Positions 8,620-17,461 of a stretch of DNA of 21,337 nucleotides are shown here, one piece after another. The notes below the pieces were generated by a model, which did no database searches, was not told the origin of the DNA, and saw only the letters and a list, made by a program, of their open reading frames with translations. Every line of letters starts with the position of its first letter. Positions within the stretch are counted from its first letter, which is position 1. Source of the DNA: Gracilaria caudata (Eukaryota > Rhodophyta > Florideophyceae > Gracilariales > Gracilariaceae); assembly GCA_030374735.1 (NCBI GenBank), contig JASCIV010000395.1, positions 1 through 21,337 of the forward strand, read 5' to 3'. Made by a program: the position numbers and the translations under genes.

Positions 8620-8879
8620 GAAACCAATATCGCAGTTTAATATTCGAAGCAATAAGGGGGCCCATGATGTGAAGCTGAACGAGAGAGCAGTTTCGTGGCA
8701 CGAAAGTCAAAACGCTTTTTCAAAACGCGGTGGTTTGATGTATCACGGGAGAGGACATTCAAGTGATCTCGAAAGAAGTGCTTTCGATGGTTCATAAGAA
8801 TCCAGTAGTCCCCGTGTATCTATTCCCTTTCGTTCGCTTCTCTGAAAACACAAATCGGAGCTGGACAAGATCGAGAACT

Positions 8880-10040
8880 ATGGTTCAGTTACGCTCGGGA
8901 AAGAAAACGAGGAGCGACGCTCCAAGAGTGACACAAGGCAAAAAGGACATGCCTGCTTTTAATCTTGAAGCCGAAATCAGTGACGGGCAGAAAGCCGCTG
9001 CAAAGAACCAGTCGCAGCGCACAAGGAATCAGAGGACACCAAAGAAGACTGGACAGAGATGCATTCAGCAAGGAAGTGATAAGCGGAGCGTAGAAAAGCC
9101 GACAGGCACGCCCAAGAAAACTGTGAGCAACGCACGCAGTGAGCCAAAGAGACAAGTTTCAGCAAGAGAAGCGAGGGCCGGACAGGCGAGTAGTAGCAAT
9201 GCAGCGCGCGCTGACAACGATGCGCTCACGCCAAAGAGCGCGTTCCTCAAGAGCGGAGCGGGGGAACGTCGCAGAAAGCGGTTGAGCGAAGAGAAGAATC
9301 GAGCGCGGAAGGTGGATGAGCGTAAAGATACAAGCTGCCAAGAGGTGAGTTCTAATGGTGGCGTTGGATATGGAAGTAATGCGTCGTGCGTGAAGCGAGA
9401 AGAGGTGATGAATGTGGAGTCAAAACTTGATGTGCAATCTATGATCGTGGGACCGAACGCCCAGATTTCACTGTACGGTCTGTTGAATTCGACGGAGGTG
9501 GAGGCGGGGGATTGCAGATCGGACTTTTACCGCGCTGGGAACTTTGAGACGATATGGAACTGCCAGAAGAGTGGGATAGGTAAACGAGAAATGAAAGCTG
9601 AGGATATCGATTGGTCAGATGACGATAGCGAGGAATGGAGTGACAATGAGTTTCTCTCTTTCAAGGATGAAGAGGGGCTTGAGCGGGATGAGAGTGTGGA
9701 AGTAGAATCGCGTTCGTCACTATCGCCGTCCATTCTTCCAACATACGAGTACCTTTCCAGATCAACACACACACAAGCGCAGAGGAAAAAGGTGGGGCAG
9801 GCGAGCTCCAGTCGGGCGAGAGTGTGGTGGGAGCCGGATGAGGAGGTGGAGGACGGCGTGCAGGTGATTGACGATACGGAGACGGTGCAGGTGTACCTGA
9901 GGGACATGGACCTGGGCTCGAAAAAGGGGGCGCGCTCGGCTTCGTCGAGGACACAGCTGTGGGCGGACGAGCTCAAGCGACAGCCCTCGGCGCCGAGCTG
10001 GTACGCGGAGGAGCAGAACAGCGCGGGGCGCGGGTGGTGA
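8880..10040 (+). CDS. Unrecognised nuclear-type protein, basic N-half and acidic C-half
   Basis: 386 residues from ATG 8880 (MVQLRSGKKTRSD...). An ATG at 8787 in the same frame would add 31 hydrophobic/basic residues and is less likely. The first 160 residues are rich in Lys, Arg, Gln and Ser, with several TPKK/TPK motifs and a segment KSAFLKSGAGERRRKRLSEE, typical of nuclear localisation and chromatin contact. The central part (about 180-230) is more ordered (QISLYGLLNSTEV). An acidic run WSDDDSEEWSDNEF follows, then Ser/Glu-rich sequence and a Trp-containing C-terminus. No known domain was recognised. It is divergent to the KAR5-like gene and ends 99 bases from the convergent coiled-coil gene. 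Function unknown; a chromosome-associated protein is a guess. Confidence 0.65.
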   Translation: MVQLRSGKKTRSDAPRVTQGKKDMPAFNLEAEISDGQKAAAKNQSQRTRNQRTPKKTGQRCIQQGSDKRSVEKPTGTPKKTVSNARSEPKRQVSAREARAGQASSSNAARADNDALTPKSAFLKSGAGERRRKRLSEEKNRARKVDERKDTSCQEVSSNGGVGYGSNASCVKREEVMNVESKLDVQSMIVGPNAQISLYGLLNSTEVEAGDCRSDFYRAGNFETIWNCQKSGIGKREMKAEDIDWSDDDSEEWSDNEFLSFKDEEGLERDESVEVESRSSLSPSILPTYEYLSRSTHTQAQRKKVGQASSSRARVWWEPDEEVEDGVQVIDDTETVQVYLRDMDLGSKKGARSASSRTQLWADELKRQPSAPSWYAEEQNSAGRGW

Positions 10041-10060
10041 AGAGCAATGCGCAGCAAATG

Positions 10061-10075
10061 CACGACACTGTCGTG
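10061..10075. terminator. Short hairpin between two convergent genes
   Basis: CACGAC (10061-10066) pairs with GTCGTG (10070-10075) around ACT, in the 99-base gap between the stop codons at 10040 (+) and 10140 (-). The position suits shared 3' end processing, but a six-pair stem is weak evidence. Confidence 0.25.
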
Positions 10076-10139
10076 ACGACAGACAGTAAACGCGGAAAAG
10101 AGAGAGAGATTTACGGCAAGCTGGCGCGCATGACGCGGT

Positions 10140-11177
10140 TCACAGCGCCTTGCGCAGGTTGGCAAACGGCAGCGACCTGGTGCGCGTGGCGCGCGGCACC
10201 AAGCGCAGCGGAATGGCGTCGTCCAACGGCATGATCTCGTCCGCCGACGGCACCAGATGCTCGCACTCGCGAGCGCGGTGGTGCGCGATGCGCGCCGCGC
10301 TCTTGCGCGCAGCCGGCGCGACGGGCTGCTGCTGCTCCGGCGGCCGCTTCTCGTCCAGCACGTGCTCGCGCACCGGCGTGAACAGCGGCTGCTTGTCGTT
10401 GTGAAGCACCGAGTGTTCGTACTCGCTGCCTCGCTCGCTCTCCCGTCCAAACAGCGCGTGGAACGCATCCAAGCATTGTACCAGCGCCTGCACGCGCGAG
10501 CACACGTCCGCCACGCGCTGCGCCAGTGCGCTGCGCGACACAGTGCTGCGCGAGTCTGGTCGCATGGCGTGAAGCATCTCTTCCACCCTCTCCACCACGT
10601 CGCGGAAGCCCACGCGCACGGTGGCCAACGCGTCGTCCGCGGCGGCGCGCGACGCGTCCAGTCGGTCGATGCGTTGTCGTTGATGCGCAATCACGCGCCG
10701 CAGCGCGGCGCGATCCGCAGTGGCGGACGCCAGCTCGCTCTGCGCCTGTCTCAGCTCCGACTTGACGTGAATGGTGTCGCCCGACGGCTGTCGCCTGCGT
10801 CGATTGCGCTGCGCCTGCGTCAGCATCTCGCCGACGCGCAGCGCGCCGCCATCGGACGCCGTCACCACGCCCTGCATGGAGTGCCTCATGGAGCGGTTCT
10901 CCGCGGCCAGCGCCGCCACGCGACGCTTGTGCGCCGCGAGCGTGGCGTGCAACGCCGCATGCTGATCACGCAGCGCCGCAATCGTCTCCGCCGTGGCGTC
11001 GCGTTGCGTGGCGAGCTGCTGTCTCAATCGACTGTTGTCGGCGGTGGCCGCGGCCAAGGCGGCGGTCAGTCGCGGCTCTCGTGCGTCGCGCGTGGCGGTG
11101 GACGACGGCGCAGCGCTCGATTGTTCGTCCGCCACCGAGGTACAGCGAAATCGAAAGCGCGCGCGCAAACGGCGCAT
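10140..11177 (-). CDS. Coiled-coil protein with basic C-terminal motif
   Basis: 345 residues from ATG 11177 (MRRLRARFRFRC...). The frame is open further upstream but has no ATG. Residues about 35-105 form an Ala/Leu/Gln-rich coiled coil (for example TADNSRLRQQLATQRD and KRRVAALAAENRSMRH), and a second stretch at about 135-190 is again heptad-like. Short linkers carry an RRRRQ basic run and SGDTIHVKSEL. The C-terminus is Pro/Arg-rich and closes with PLRLVPRATRTRSLPFANLR. The layout of N-terminal coiled coil plus terminal basic/hydrophobic motif is loosely like shugoshin, but this is a weak resemblance and could equally be a generic coiled-coil scaffold. The gene is much more GC-rich than the KAR5-like gene nearby, which opens long spurious frames on the other strand. 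Confidence 0.65.
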   Translation of the reverse strand: MRRLRARFRFRCTSVADEQSSAAPSSTATRDAREPRLTAALAAATADNSRLRQQLATQRDATAETIAALRDQHAALHATLAAHKRRVAALAAENRSMRHSMQGVVTASDGGALRVGEMLTQAQRNRRRRQPSGDTIHVKSELRQAQSELASATADRAALRRVIAHQRQRIDRLDASRAAADDALATVRVGFRDVVERVEEMLHAMRPDSRSTVSRSALAQRVADVCSRVQALVQCLDAFHALFGRESERGSEYEHSVLHNDKQPLFTPVREHVLDEKRPPEQQQPVAPAARKSAARIAHHRARECEHLVPSADEIMPLDDAIPLRLVPRATRTRSLPFANLRKAL

Positions 11178-11662
11178 CGTGTGTTCGCGCGCAAGTCGCG
11201 CCCCGCGGCGTGCGCGCCGCGCATGGCTGTTGACGCCGTAGCTCCGGCTTATTAAGGATGTGCGCGCGCGCGCGCGCGCGCATGCGCTGTTGCGCGCTGT
11301 GTCGCCGCGCGTGTTTTGGCAAATGGCGCGAAGCGACGTCGGCTGTCGGGCTCTATTTTTGGCGCCTGCCACGCGCGCTCCAACGTGGCCGAGCGCGTGC
11401 GCGCTGGCGACGCGCAACAACTTGCCCCGCCGCCGCGCTCATATCATATGAGCGCGTCTTTCGTTAGCTATCCCTCTCACCACCGTCGCGCTCCACGCCC
11501 GTCGTGTCCGCTCTCTGCGTTCCGCTTCACCGCGCGCGTCTGCGCCATAAGAGCACACCCTTCCGCGCTCTCCCGCTGTCCCGCGCTGTTGCCCGCCATG
11601 CGCGCTGATTCCGAGCGCACCGCGGCACCGTGCCCGCCTCCGTCCCGCGCGCGTCGCCCGCC
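11178..11662. promoter_or_regulatory. Divergent promoter with palindrome, Z-DNA-type tract and E2F-like site
   Basis: A 485-bp region between ATG 11177 (-) and ATG 11663 (+). It contains a strictly alternating purine-pyrimidine tract at 11258-11287 (mostly CG repeats), the kind of sequence that can adopt Z-DNA. There is one exact E2F-type motif, TTTGGCGC (TTTSSCGC), at 11358-11365. It also holds a perfect palindrome at 11434-11456. TTAATAAG on the minus strand, at about 11256-11249, may be a TATA variant for the leftward gene. These signals are seen in the sequence; their use is inferred. Confidence 0.5.
11434..11456. promoter_or_regulatory. 23-bp perfect palindrome in the divergent promoter
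   Basis: CGCGCTCATAT (11434-11444) is the exact reverse complement of ATATGAGCGCG (11446-11456), with a single C at the centre. The position, about 260 bases from one start codon and 207 from the other, suits an operator for a dimeric transcription factor acting on both genes. Confidence 0.6.
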
Positions 11663-12526
11663 ATGAAGCTCTCCCTGTACCTCGACTGCCTGTGCGACTG
11701 CATCCCGCGTCGCCGTCGCGCCGTGCATCTGCACTCGTCGCCGTCCGCCAGGAATCGCTTCGATGCTGCGCAAAACGAGCCGCCGTCCGATGGCAATCTC
11801 GCCGCGCTTGCCGAGCATCGACGCGCCACCGCGGCCTTCGTCAGCGAGCATGAGCAGACGCCTTCGTCGCCGACCGATCTGCCGTCCGCGCCACCGCCGG
11901 CCGCGCCTAGTGCGCAGTGTCGCTGTTTTCACTTCATCCCGCCCGATTCGCTTTCTCAGTTGCGGTCTGTTCAGCCGTACTTTCCGTGGAAACCTCCTTC
12001 CAATCAGTCCTTTTTCCCTTCTAGTGTTCTGCAAACCACGGATTGCATGGGCTTCGAATTTGCTGACGGTACTTCTTTGCCGTACGTGCCAATGCGCAAT
12101 GTCACCTTGCATCTGCGAAACGTACAGCCTTCAAACGCTCGTTTCAAACGTCGATCGTCCAGGTCACTTGCGCAGCTCACCACAGTTCGTCTTTCTGCAT
12201 CCACACATTTGTACACACAACTTGTACAAAGCGCTCAGCGTGCGTTTCGAAAGAGCACTGCTTCTGCTCTGCTTCTACCTCCGGCCGAACACACGCCCAA
12301 TCGCGTAACTATCGATGTCCATCTCAACCCATGTGCTTCGGAGATTGCCGCGCAAGAAGATTGTATGTGTACGAAACTTCTTGCTCACTGTTCTACGCTC
12401 AACAGTGTAGATCTTACTGGTCGTGCCTTGCTCATGTTTTGCGTTCAACATCACCCTGATACCACGTCTGCGCCGCTTGAGATTCGACTTCATCGCTTTC
12501 AGCTGCATCATGATGCCGCCGTGTAA
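11663..12526 (+). CDS. Unrecognised protein with N-terminal Cys cluster
   Basis: 287 residues from ATG 11663, which has a good eukaryotic context (CCCGCCATGA). The product opens MKLSLYLDCLCDC, then RRRR, followed by a Pro/Ser/Ala-rich linker up to about residue 85. The second half looks folded and strand-rich: FEFADGTSLPYVPMRNVTLHL, then a basic FKRRSSRS segment, NRVTIDVHLNPC, and a Cys-containing region EDCMCTKLLAHC. The end is LEIRLHRFQLHHDAAV. It has no signal peptide of normal form and no membrane span. I do not recognise the family. It shares a promoter region with the coiled-coil gene, so co-regulation is possible. Base composition drops from very GC-rich to average along the gene. Confidence 0.65.
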   Translation: MKLSLYLDCLCDCIPRRRRAVHLHSSPSARNRFDAAQNEPPSDGNLAALAEHRRATAAFVSEHEQTPSSPTDLPSAPPPAAPSAQCRCFHFIPPDSLSQLRSVQPYFPWKPPSNQSFFPSSVLQTTDCMGFEFADGTSLPYVPMRNVTLHLRNVQPSNARFKRRSSRSLAQLTTVRLSASTHLYTQLVQSAQRAFRKSTASALLLPPAEHTPNRVTIDVHLNPCASEIAAQEDCMCTKLLAHCSTLNSVDLTGRALLMFCVQHHPDTTSAPLEIRLHRFQLHHDAAV

Positions 12527-14465
12527 CAAATCCTTTGCTGTGATTTGATCACTAACCCTTTTTGTGTAAATACCAACTTGGCTTCATAACCAACCTTAGG
12601 ATCACCTGTCTAACAGCCTACCTCTCGAGACATCACCTTGTATTTTTTTTGTGCTCTTCATTGCATCCTAAACTTGGCCTAGAGCGCTGCGACGAGCTGA
12701 ATCAATCTAACGGCTGTTCACCTCAGGTGAAGAAGAAAAGCTACCACTGTCTGTGAAGAATGTTTACGTGCATGAGCACTGCGGTTCGGGGTACTGGAGC
12801 GAGCGCCGTGTCCCACAATGTGCTGCAAACAAGGCGGCCCAAAGTGGTAATCTGCAAATTTTGCTGCGCGGCACCAAAAGGTGAGCTGGTTACCACTTTG
12901 GACCATATCGAATGCGCTACGAAAAGGTTCTCCTGAGGGATACGGCTGGCGTGACTGCTATGGCGCTACTAAAAGAGTAACAGGCGCTACGCTTTGCATT
13001 CGTCAGTCACTTATCGTTTGACTCAGACGTGCGACTCGCGATGGCGGTACGTGCTCTCATTGACAGCAACCGCGCACGAGCCACATGTTTGCATTTGGTG
13101 TCATGGTTCTGAGCTGTTTTTCGTTTTCAACAATGGCACGCAAGGTGTGTCGGACGTCCGGTATCGCACTGAAGTATCTGTGTTTTGTTTTGTCACACGG
13201 CTGCATTTATGTTACACCTTTCTCAAGGGCCTCAGCAAATCAGTGCAACTTTAAACACACGAAGCTGCCGTGACCGCACTGGATAGAACCAACTTGAGGC
13301 GGTCATCATGATCATCATGATGTGGTGGCACCACACTACTGTTTGGACGGTGCTGGTAAACGTTATCGTTGAGCATACGGGTTTCCCTTGTAGATATACA
13401 GATATACAGTATCATGCTGGCAGCATATTACTCTGTATTCCGTGAGAATTGAGTGCAATTCCGGCGGAGGCAACACCGACGCATGGGAAGTGTTGGTGGA
13501 ACATCGGTGCGTGTGCTCTCTCAGACAAGCGACACATGTTGCAAATGGGGATTTGAGAACTGGATGAAGTTGCAAGGTGTTCGAATTGGAAATACTAGAC
13601 GTTAGTAGTGGGTACCCCGCTGCCTACGAAGGTAAACGCTGCCCATGGTACCAAAGGTAACCCTCTTATCGTCCGCGACCTGACGTCATCATGTGTGTTA
13701 GCGGTTCCTTGTGGAAGGCTTGCTGCAAAACCTACAAAGTATCAAACCCTCTGCATGTAAATGACGCAGGGGACAGACGGAGGTTGGAAGCTAACTCTTG
13801 GTAGCGTTCCTACCCTTGTACGATCTCGTTGGTGGCATCGATGCAGGCGCAATTCAACGCGCTGAAGGCTGACACGTCGTATCACCCACAACTTTACAGC
13901 AATATGCGATACCCTGGCGTGGGTGGATACACATGAGCGCCATTGGCGAACAGCCATGCAGCGTTTTAGCGCACAAGCGTGGTTGAACTGGGTTCAGCGC
14001 AAATATGGCTGATTTGGCGCAAGGATTGTGCCTCCTCGCGTCACACGTCGGGGGTGCGCTCTACTCATTGGTGGGAGCGGCTCGAAGCTTCGTATTTGTG
14101 ACACTACTTTGAATATCTCATTGCGAATAGGATACCGTCGGTACCATACGAGAGAACAGTAAATATGGGTAACGGACATCACCCCGTCAAAGAAATGTGG
14201 TGGCGCCGGGTAACGAGCACCGTTTGAACACAAGGTGCTGATAGAGGGCAGTTTGTGCTCAATATTGGCAGTCGTCATCGGCTGAGATGTGATCGCATTT
14301 CGCGAGGGCTTGCCCTCAAACTTTACTGGTGGCGCACACTATTTAAGCGGTGCCAACTCATCGCGAGACGCACAACGAAGGAGACCAAACTCTAGCCGCC
14401 GCCATTGCAAGCTACAGAAGTCTCGAGTGGTGTACAGGCAGCAGCCGAGCTACTGTATCGACAAA
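12527..14465. other. Long intergenic tract
   Basis: About 1.9 kb with no supported gene. Open frames on both strands are short and featureless. Visible items are a 12-bp perfect inverted repeat at 12839-12850 and 12890-12901 (CCAAAGTGGTAA, spacer 39), a duplicated CATCATGAT at about 13304-13321, and, close to the right end, a TATA-like TATTTAAG at 14340-14347, which would serve the secreted Cys-rich gene starting at 14466. Confidence 0.4.
14340..14347 (+). promoter_or_regulatory. TATA-like box of the 10-Cys secreted protein gene
   Basis: TATTTAAG lies 119 bases upstream of the ATG at 14466. This implies transcription from about 14370 and a 5' leader near 95 bases. Confidence 0.45.
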
Positions 14466-14948
14466 ATGAAGCGCAATATGTTGCTGAGTGCTGCACTACT
14501 CGTGACAATAAGCGTGGTCACCTCTCAACCAGTGCTGCCCCCCACGGTAACGCCCGAGCAACTGGAATCGCTAGAGTTCCTGACGTGCACTTCGAGTCTG
14601 TGTTTCTCAAGCGAGGCGCTCACGTTCATGTGCAGCAACGCCGCATTCGACGGCCTGTTCCCGGTTCCAGATAGAGCACCTACTGCCTTGCTGCTACTTC
14701 TCGGACCATCGGACAACGACTTGGTGGACCTGGAAGCGCGCTTCATGGCGTTGGTGCCGAGGACACAACTGGAGGCGGGCACGCCACTATCGTCCATTCC
14801 GTGGAGACCGACGACGTTTGACCCAGCGCCGACCGAATGCCTGCAACTGGGCGCCATTGGGAGACCGTTTGGCACGTGCTGCAGCCCGTGTTCCTTCCTG
14901 AGTGGCAACCAGCAGAGCCTTTCGTGCTGTAGCGCGTGCCAAGCGTGA
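14466..14948 (+). CDS. Secreted cysteine-rich protein with paired CCSxC motifs
   Basis: 160 residues from ATG 14466, in a favourable context (ACAAAATGA). The frame is open upstream without ATG. MKRNMLLSAALLVTISVVTS is a clear signal peptide with likely cleavage just before or after Gln21. The mature protein has ten cysteines (41, 46, 56, 125, 138, 139, 142, 154, 155, 158), an even number that would allow five disulfides. The last six form two copies of the motif CCSxC (TCCSPC and SCCSAC). The middle is hydrophobic and then Pro-rich. I do not recognise a named family. An extracellular or cell-wall protein is inferred. The stop is 447 bases from the end of the convergent glycosyltransferase gene. 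A GAATAAGC run at 14987-14994 may act in 3' end formation. Confidence 0.75.
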   Translation: MKRNMLLSAALLVTISVVTSQPVLPPTVTPEQLESLEFLTCTSSLCFSSEALTFMCSNAAFDGLFPVPDRAPTALLLLLGPSDNDLVDLEARFMALVPRTQLEAGTPLSSIPWRPTTFDPAPTECLQLGAIGRPFGTCCSPCSFLSGNQQSLSCCSACQA

Positions 14949-15395
14949 GGGCCACAGCCACTTGACAGTGCACTGTGCGCGCCGTTGAATAAGCGCATAA
15001 TATAAACACGCGTTGATGATTCCGTGCTGATGTTGCGCTGCGTGACGCGTTTTTTATCGAAAGCTCCGGTTGCGGCGCTGCGGGTGCGGCGTCCCGATAC
15101 TTGCGCCTCACGTTGAGCACGGCGCGAAACGTCGGTTGGCGACGCCGTTGTTGGGTGAGCAGCAGAATCGCGGCCCGTGCTGCAAGAGTTATAGATAATC
15201 TGCCTTGTTATTTACTGCTAAATAAGAAATGTTGCTACCACCACAACACCCGCCCCAGCTCCCTAGCGTCCCGCAGCCTCCCGCCACCGTCTTTCCCCTT
15301 CCACTGGCCCGTCCGAAAAAACAAAAAAAAGCACCGCCTCAAACCAACGCGCCAAAATACAGTAATCAACCGAACATGCAAACATACAACGCCGT
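14949..15395. other. Gap between convergent genes
   Basis: No gene is supported. The plus strand carries GAATAAGC and ATAATATAAAC at 14987-15007, likely the 3' flank of the secreted protein gene. An A/C-rich stretch at 15310-15395 is the 3' flank of the glycosyltransferase gene on the other strand, where it reads as T/G-rich. Open frames here are the extension of antisense shadows. Confidence 0.4.
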
Positions 15396-17003
15396 TCAAG
15401 CCGGCGACGACACAACTCCCTCCTCGCTGCCCACGCGCTCCTCCTCCGCAGCCCCGCCGTCGAACTCGGCTTCGTTCAACTCCGAGTCGCTTTCGCCCTC
15501 AGCGTTTGCCGACTTCTGAACCACATGGAAGCCCTTTCCATTCTGTGTGCACCCGGCAAAGAACGCCATCACCACGGCTGCCACTTCCAGCAGTAGGCAA
15601 AACGGTAGCGCGATGATCATCGCGAGGGTCCAGAATGGGGTTTGCCACCATTTAGTACGGTGCTCCACCATATTACATATCAGACCAGCCATATACACAA
15701 ACGACGACGCTCCCACAATGAAGTTTGTCAAGATACGAATCACCATCGCCACCGGGATAGAATAGATCCACAACGTAACCATATACGTCAGTTGAATAGG
15801 GAGTAAAATCGGCACAATCAACCACGAAAACGTGTTGTATCCCACAAACAAACGATACTTCAAGTTCACGGGGCATAGCGTCACAACCTTTCCAAGTCCA
15901 TAGAACCATCGTCTTCTCTGTTTCAAAAAGTCCATCAAACCCTGCGTAGACTGCTCCTCCAAGAAGCCATCGATCCAACGAGTACGATACCCATTCTTCA
16001 TCGCCAGTAACACCCACCACGCATCCTCAGTAATGCTTCCCGCAGGTCCCAAATCAAACCCAATCGCAGCCTCCTTATCTTGTCTGCACACAATGTACGC
16101 GCCGTGCAGTCCAAACAACGTGAAACCTAGACGATGTTGCAAATAATAATGTCCGAAATCATCGCCTGTGCGTCTCATATCAGCAAGCGTCAAGAACGGG
16201 TACTTCTCGAAGGCACGATGATAAGTGATGCAGCCCTGTCCGATACGCGTGAGGTCGTTGGTACGCTCGCACTCTGCCACAAAGTGAGCAATGCCCTTGA
16301 TACCACTCGAAGTGGGCTGCGTCTCCTCGTCCAGGTGAACCACCCACGTGTTGGGCGGCACAACAGAATACTCACACGCATAGTTGAGCGCTCTCGCTTT
16401 GAACTTGGTTTTGTTGGGCGTTTCATACGTCATGGGAACTTTGAGATGAATCACGTCTGGCTCAGGCGGCGCCTGGAACACATCGGCATCAGTGACAATC
16501 TCTATGAGGTACGGAAACATTGGATTACGACTCATTTCATATTGACAGCGACGAATAGTTTCCATAAGCACCTCGTTGTTAATTCCGCGCGACACAATAC
16601 GAAACACTACATTGTGAGACGTAGGCGGGATATCATCCAGACGTGTGTTGTACCTGAACCAAAAGTTGCCAAACACGGAAGCAAAGGAGGAGGGAAGAGC
16701 GATGAGCCAGATGAGACCGAGGTAAGGGGAAGCGATCCACAGATGACTGTTTTCTTCCGAAATGCGGTCTAGTGGCCATATGGCACCCTGAATGGAGTAG
16801 AGACCGACCATAAGGCCGCCGATCCACAGCACGACAAACAAGCGATGCAAGGTGAGCGGTCCCAGAAAGGAGATGTCTCGAAAGTGTTCGGGGGTGTGCG
16901 AGGGAGGGGGCAGATAGAAAGGCGGGCACGTGACGGCCTTTTCTACGTCTATATAATACGGGGTGCGCTCAGAATCGGAGGCGGTGGGGGAGGGAGTTTT
17001 CAT
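15396..17003 (-). CDS. Egghead-type family 2 glycosyltransferase (beta-1,4-mannosyltransferase-like)
   Basis: 535 residues from ATG 17003. Two membrane spans (about 54-74 and 88-108) are followed by a GT2 catalytic domain (about 130-370). This holds FRIVSRG at the nucleotide-sugar end, the metal-binding HLDEET (D225, E227), GQGCITY, a DDFG segment, the acceptor-side TEDAW (E326, D327) and the QRRRW motif (362-366). Several C-terminal spans lie between about 390 and 485, and an acidic Glu/Ser-rich tail ends the protein. This order and the HLDEE/GQG/TEDAW/QRRRW set match the Egghead family, known in animals to add mannose to glucosylceramide in the secretory pathway. Here the acceptor and sugar are unknown; a glycolipid or cell-wall glycan role is inferred. 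Length and motifs are complete, with no break. Confidence 0.92.
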   Translation of the reverse strand: MKTPSPTASDSERTPYYIDVEKAVTCPPFYLPPPSHTPEHFRDISFLGPLTLHRLFVVLWIGGLMVGLYSIQGAIWPLDRISEENSHLWIASPYLGLIWLIALPSSFASVFGNFWFRYNTRLDDIPPTSHNVVFRIVSRGINNEVLMETIRRCQYEMSRNPMFPYLIEIVTDADVFQAPPEPDVIHLKVPMTYETPNKTKFKARALNYACEYSVVPPNTWVVHLDEETQPTSSGIKGIAHFVAECERTNDLTRIGQGCITYHRAFEKYPFLTLADMRRTGDDFGHYYLQHRLGFTLFGLHGAYIVCRQDKEAAIGFDLGPAGSITEDAWWVLLAMKNGYRTRWIDGFLEEQSTQGLMDFLKQRRRWFYGLGKVVTLCPVNLKYRLFVGYNTFSWLIVPILLPIQLTYMVTLWIYSIPVAMVIRILTNFIVGASSFVYMAGLICNMVEHRTKWWQTPFWTLAMIIALPFCLLLEVAAVVMAFFAGCTQNGKGFHVVQKSANAEGESDSELNEAEFDGGAAEEERVGSEEGVVSSPA

Positions 17004-17461
17004 GGTCCTCGGCGGAGGCGACGGGCGGAGGCGACTGGATGAGGTCTGAGGGCGCGGTCATTGCGAATTCAAGGCAAGACGGGACGCACGACCCTTAAGG
17101 GCGCGGAAAAAGAGGAGGAGGAGGAGGTTTGAGGGCGCTACAAAGCGTTTCACGTGGAGTCAGGGCGAAGGGCTGGTCGTTTCGCGAGACAGAGATGCAC
17201 AGCTTGTAAAGTTGGGTTGGGAAGTCGTAGCAAATGCGACGAACTGCTGAGATAAGGGAACATGTTGTATATCGGGTAGGATATTAGTTTCAACGCTGCA
17301 TGATAGGAGGTAAATGCTTGAGATGTAATATATATAATATACATATGCCACTGTAATGATGCGCAGTAGTTCGGGGAGCAGACAGATTTGCTCCAACTCG
17401 CCGTAAGGGCTTGCTCCGTCGAGCGTTCACATAGTTTCTAAGCAGTTGCTCAGTTTTTTAG
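17004..17461. promoter_or_regulatory. Upstream region of the glycosyltransferase gene
   Basis: No gene is supported. On the plus strand there is an AGG repeat at about 17112-17127, which reads as CCT repeat on the coding side of the glycosyltransferase, some 110 bases upstream of its ATG. No clear TATA box was found for it. A very AT-rich run (TGTAATATATATAATATAC) lies at about 17327-17343. Confidence 0.35.

Noticed and set aside
9527..10690. Long minus-strand open frame of 387 codons
   Set aside because: It crosses the ends of two better-supported genes, is Arg/Ser/Thr/Cys-rich and has no domain. It is a shadow of the plus-strand nuclear-type gene and the coiled-coil gene.
10257..11255. Long plus-strand open frame of 332 codons
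   Set aside because: It is exactly antisense to the coiled-coil gene, in a GC-rich stretch where stops are rare. It is Arg/His/Ala-rich without any domain and is best explained as a shadow.
11477..12112. Minus-strand frame of 211 codons
   Set aside because: Antisense to the unrecognised gene at 11663-12526, with an Arg/Gly-rich composition typical of GC-rich shadows.
15101..15616. Plus-strand frame of 171 codons near the end of the glycosyltransferase
   Set aside because: Low-complexity Pro/Arg/Thr composition, partly antisense to the GT2 tail, and no domain or signal peptide.
16134..16772. Plus-strand frame of 212 codons inside the glycosyltransferase
   Set aside because: It is antisense to strongly conserved GT2 motifs and has no features of its own.
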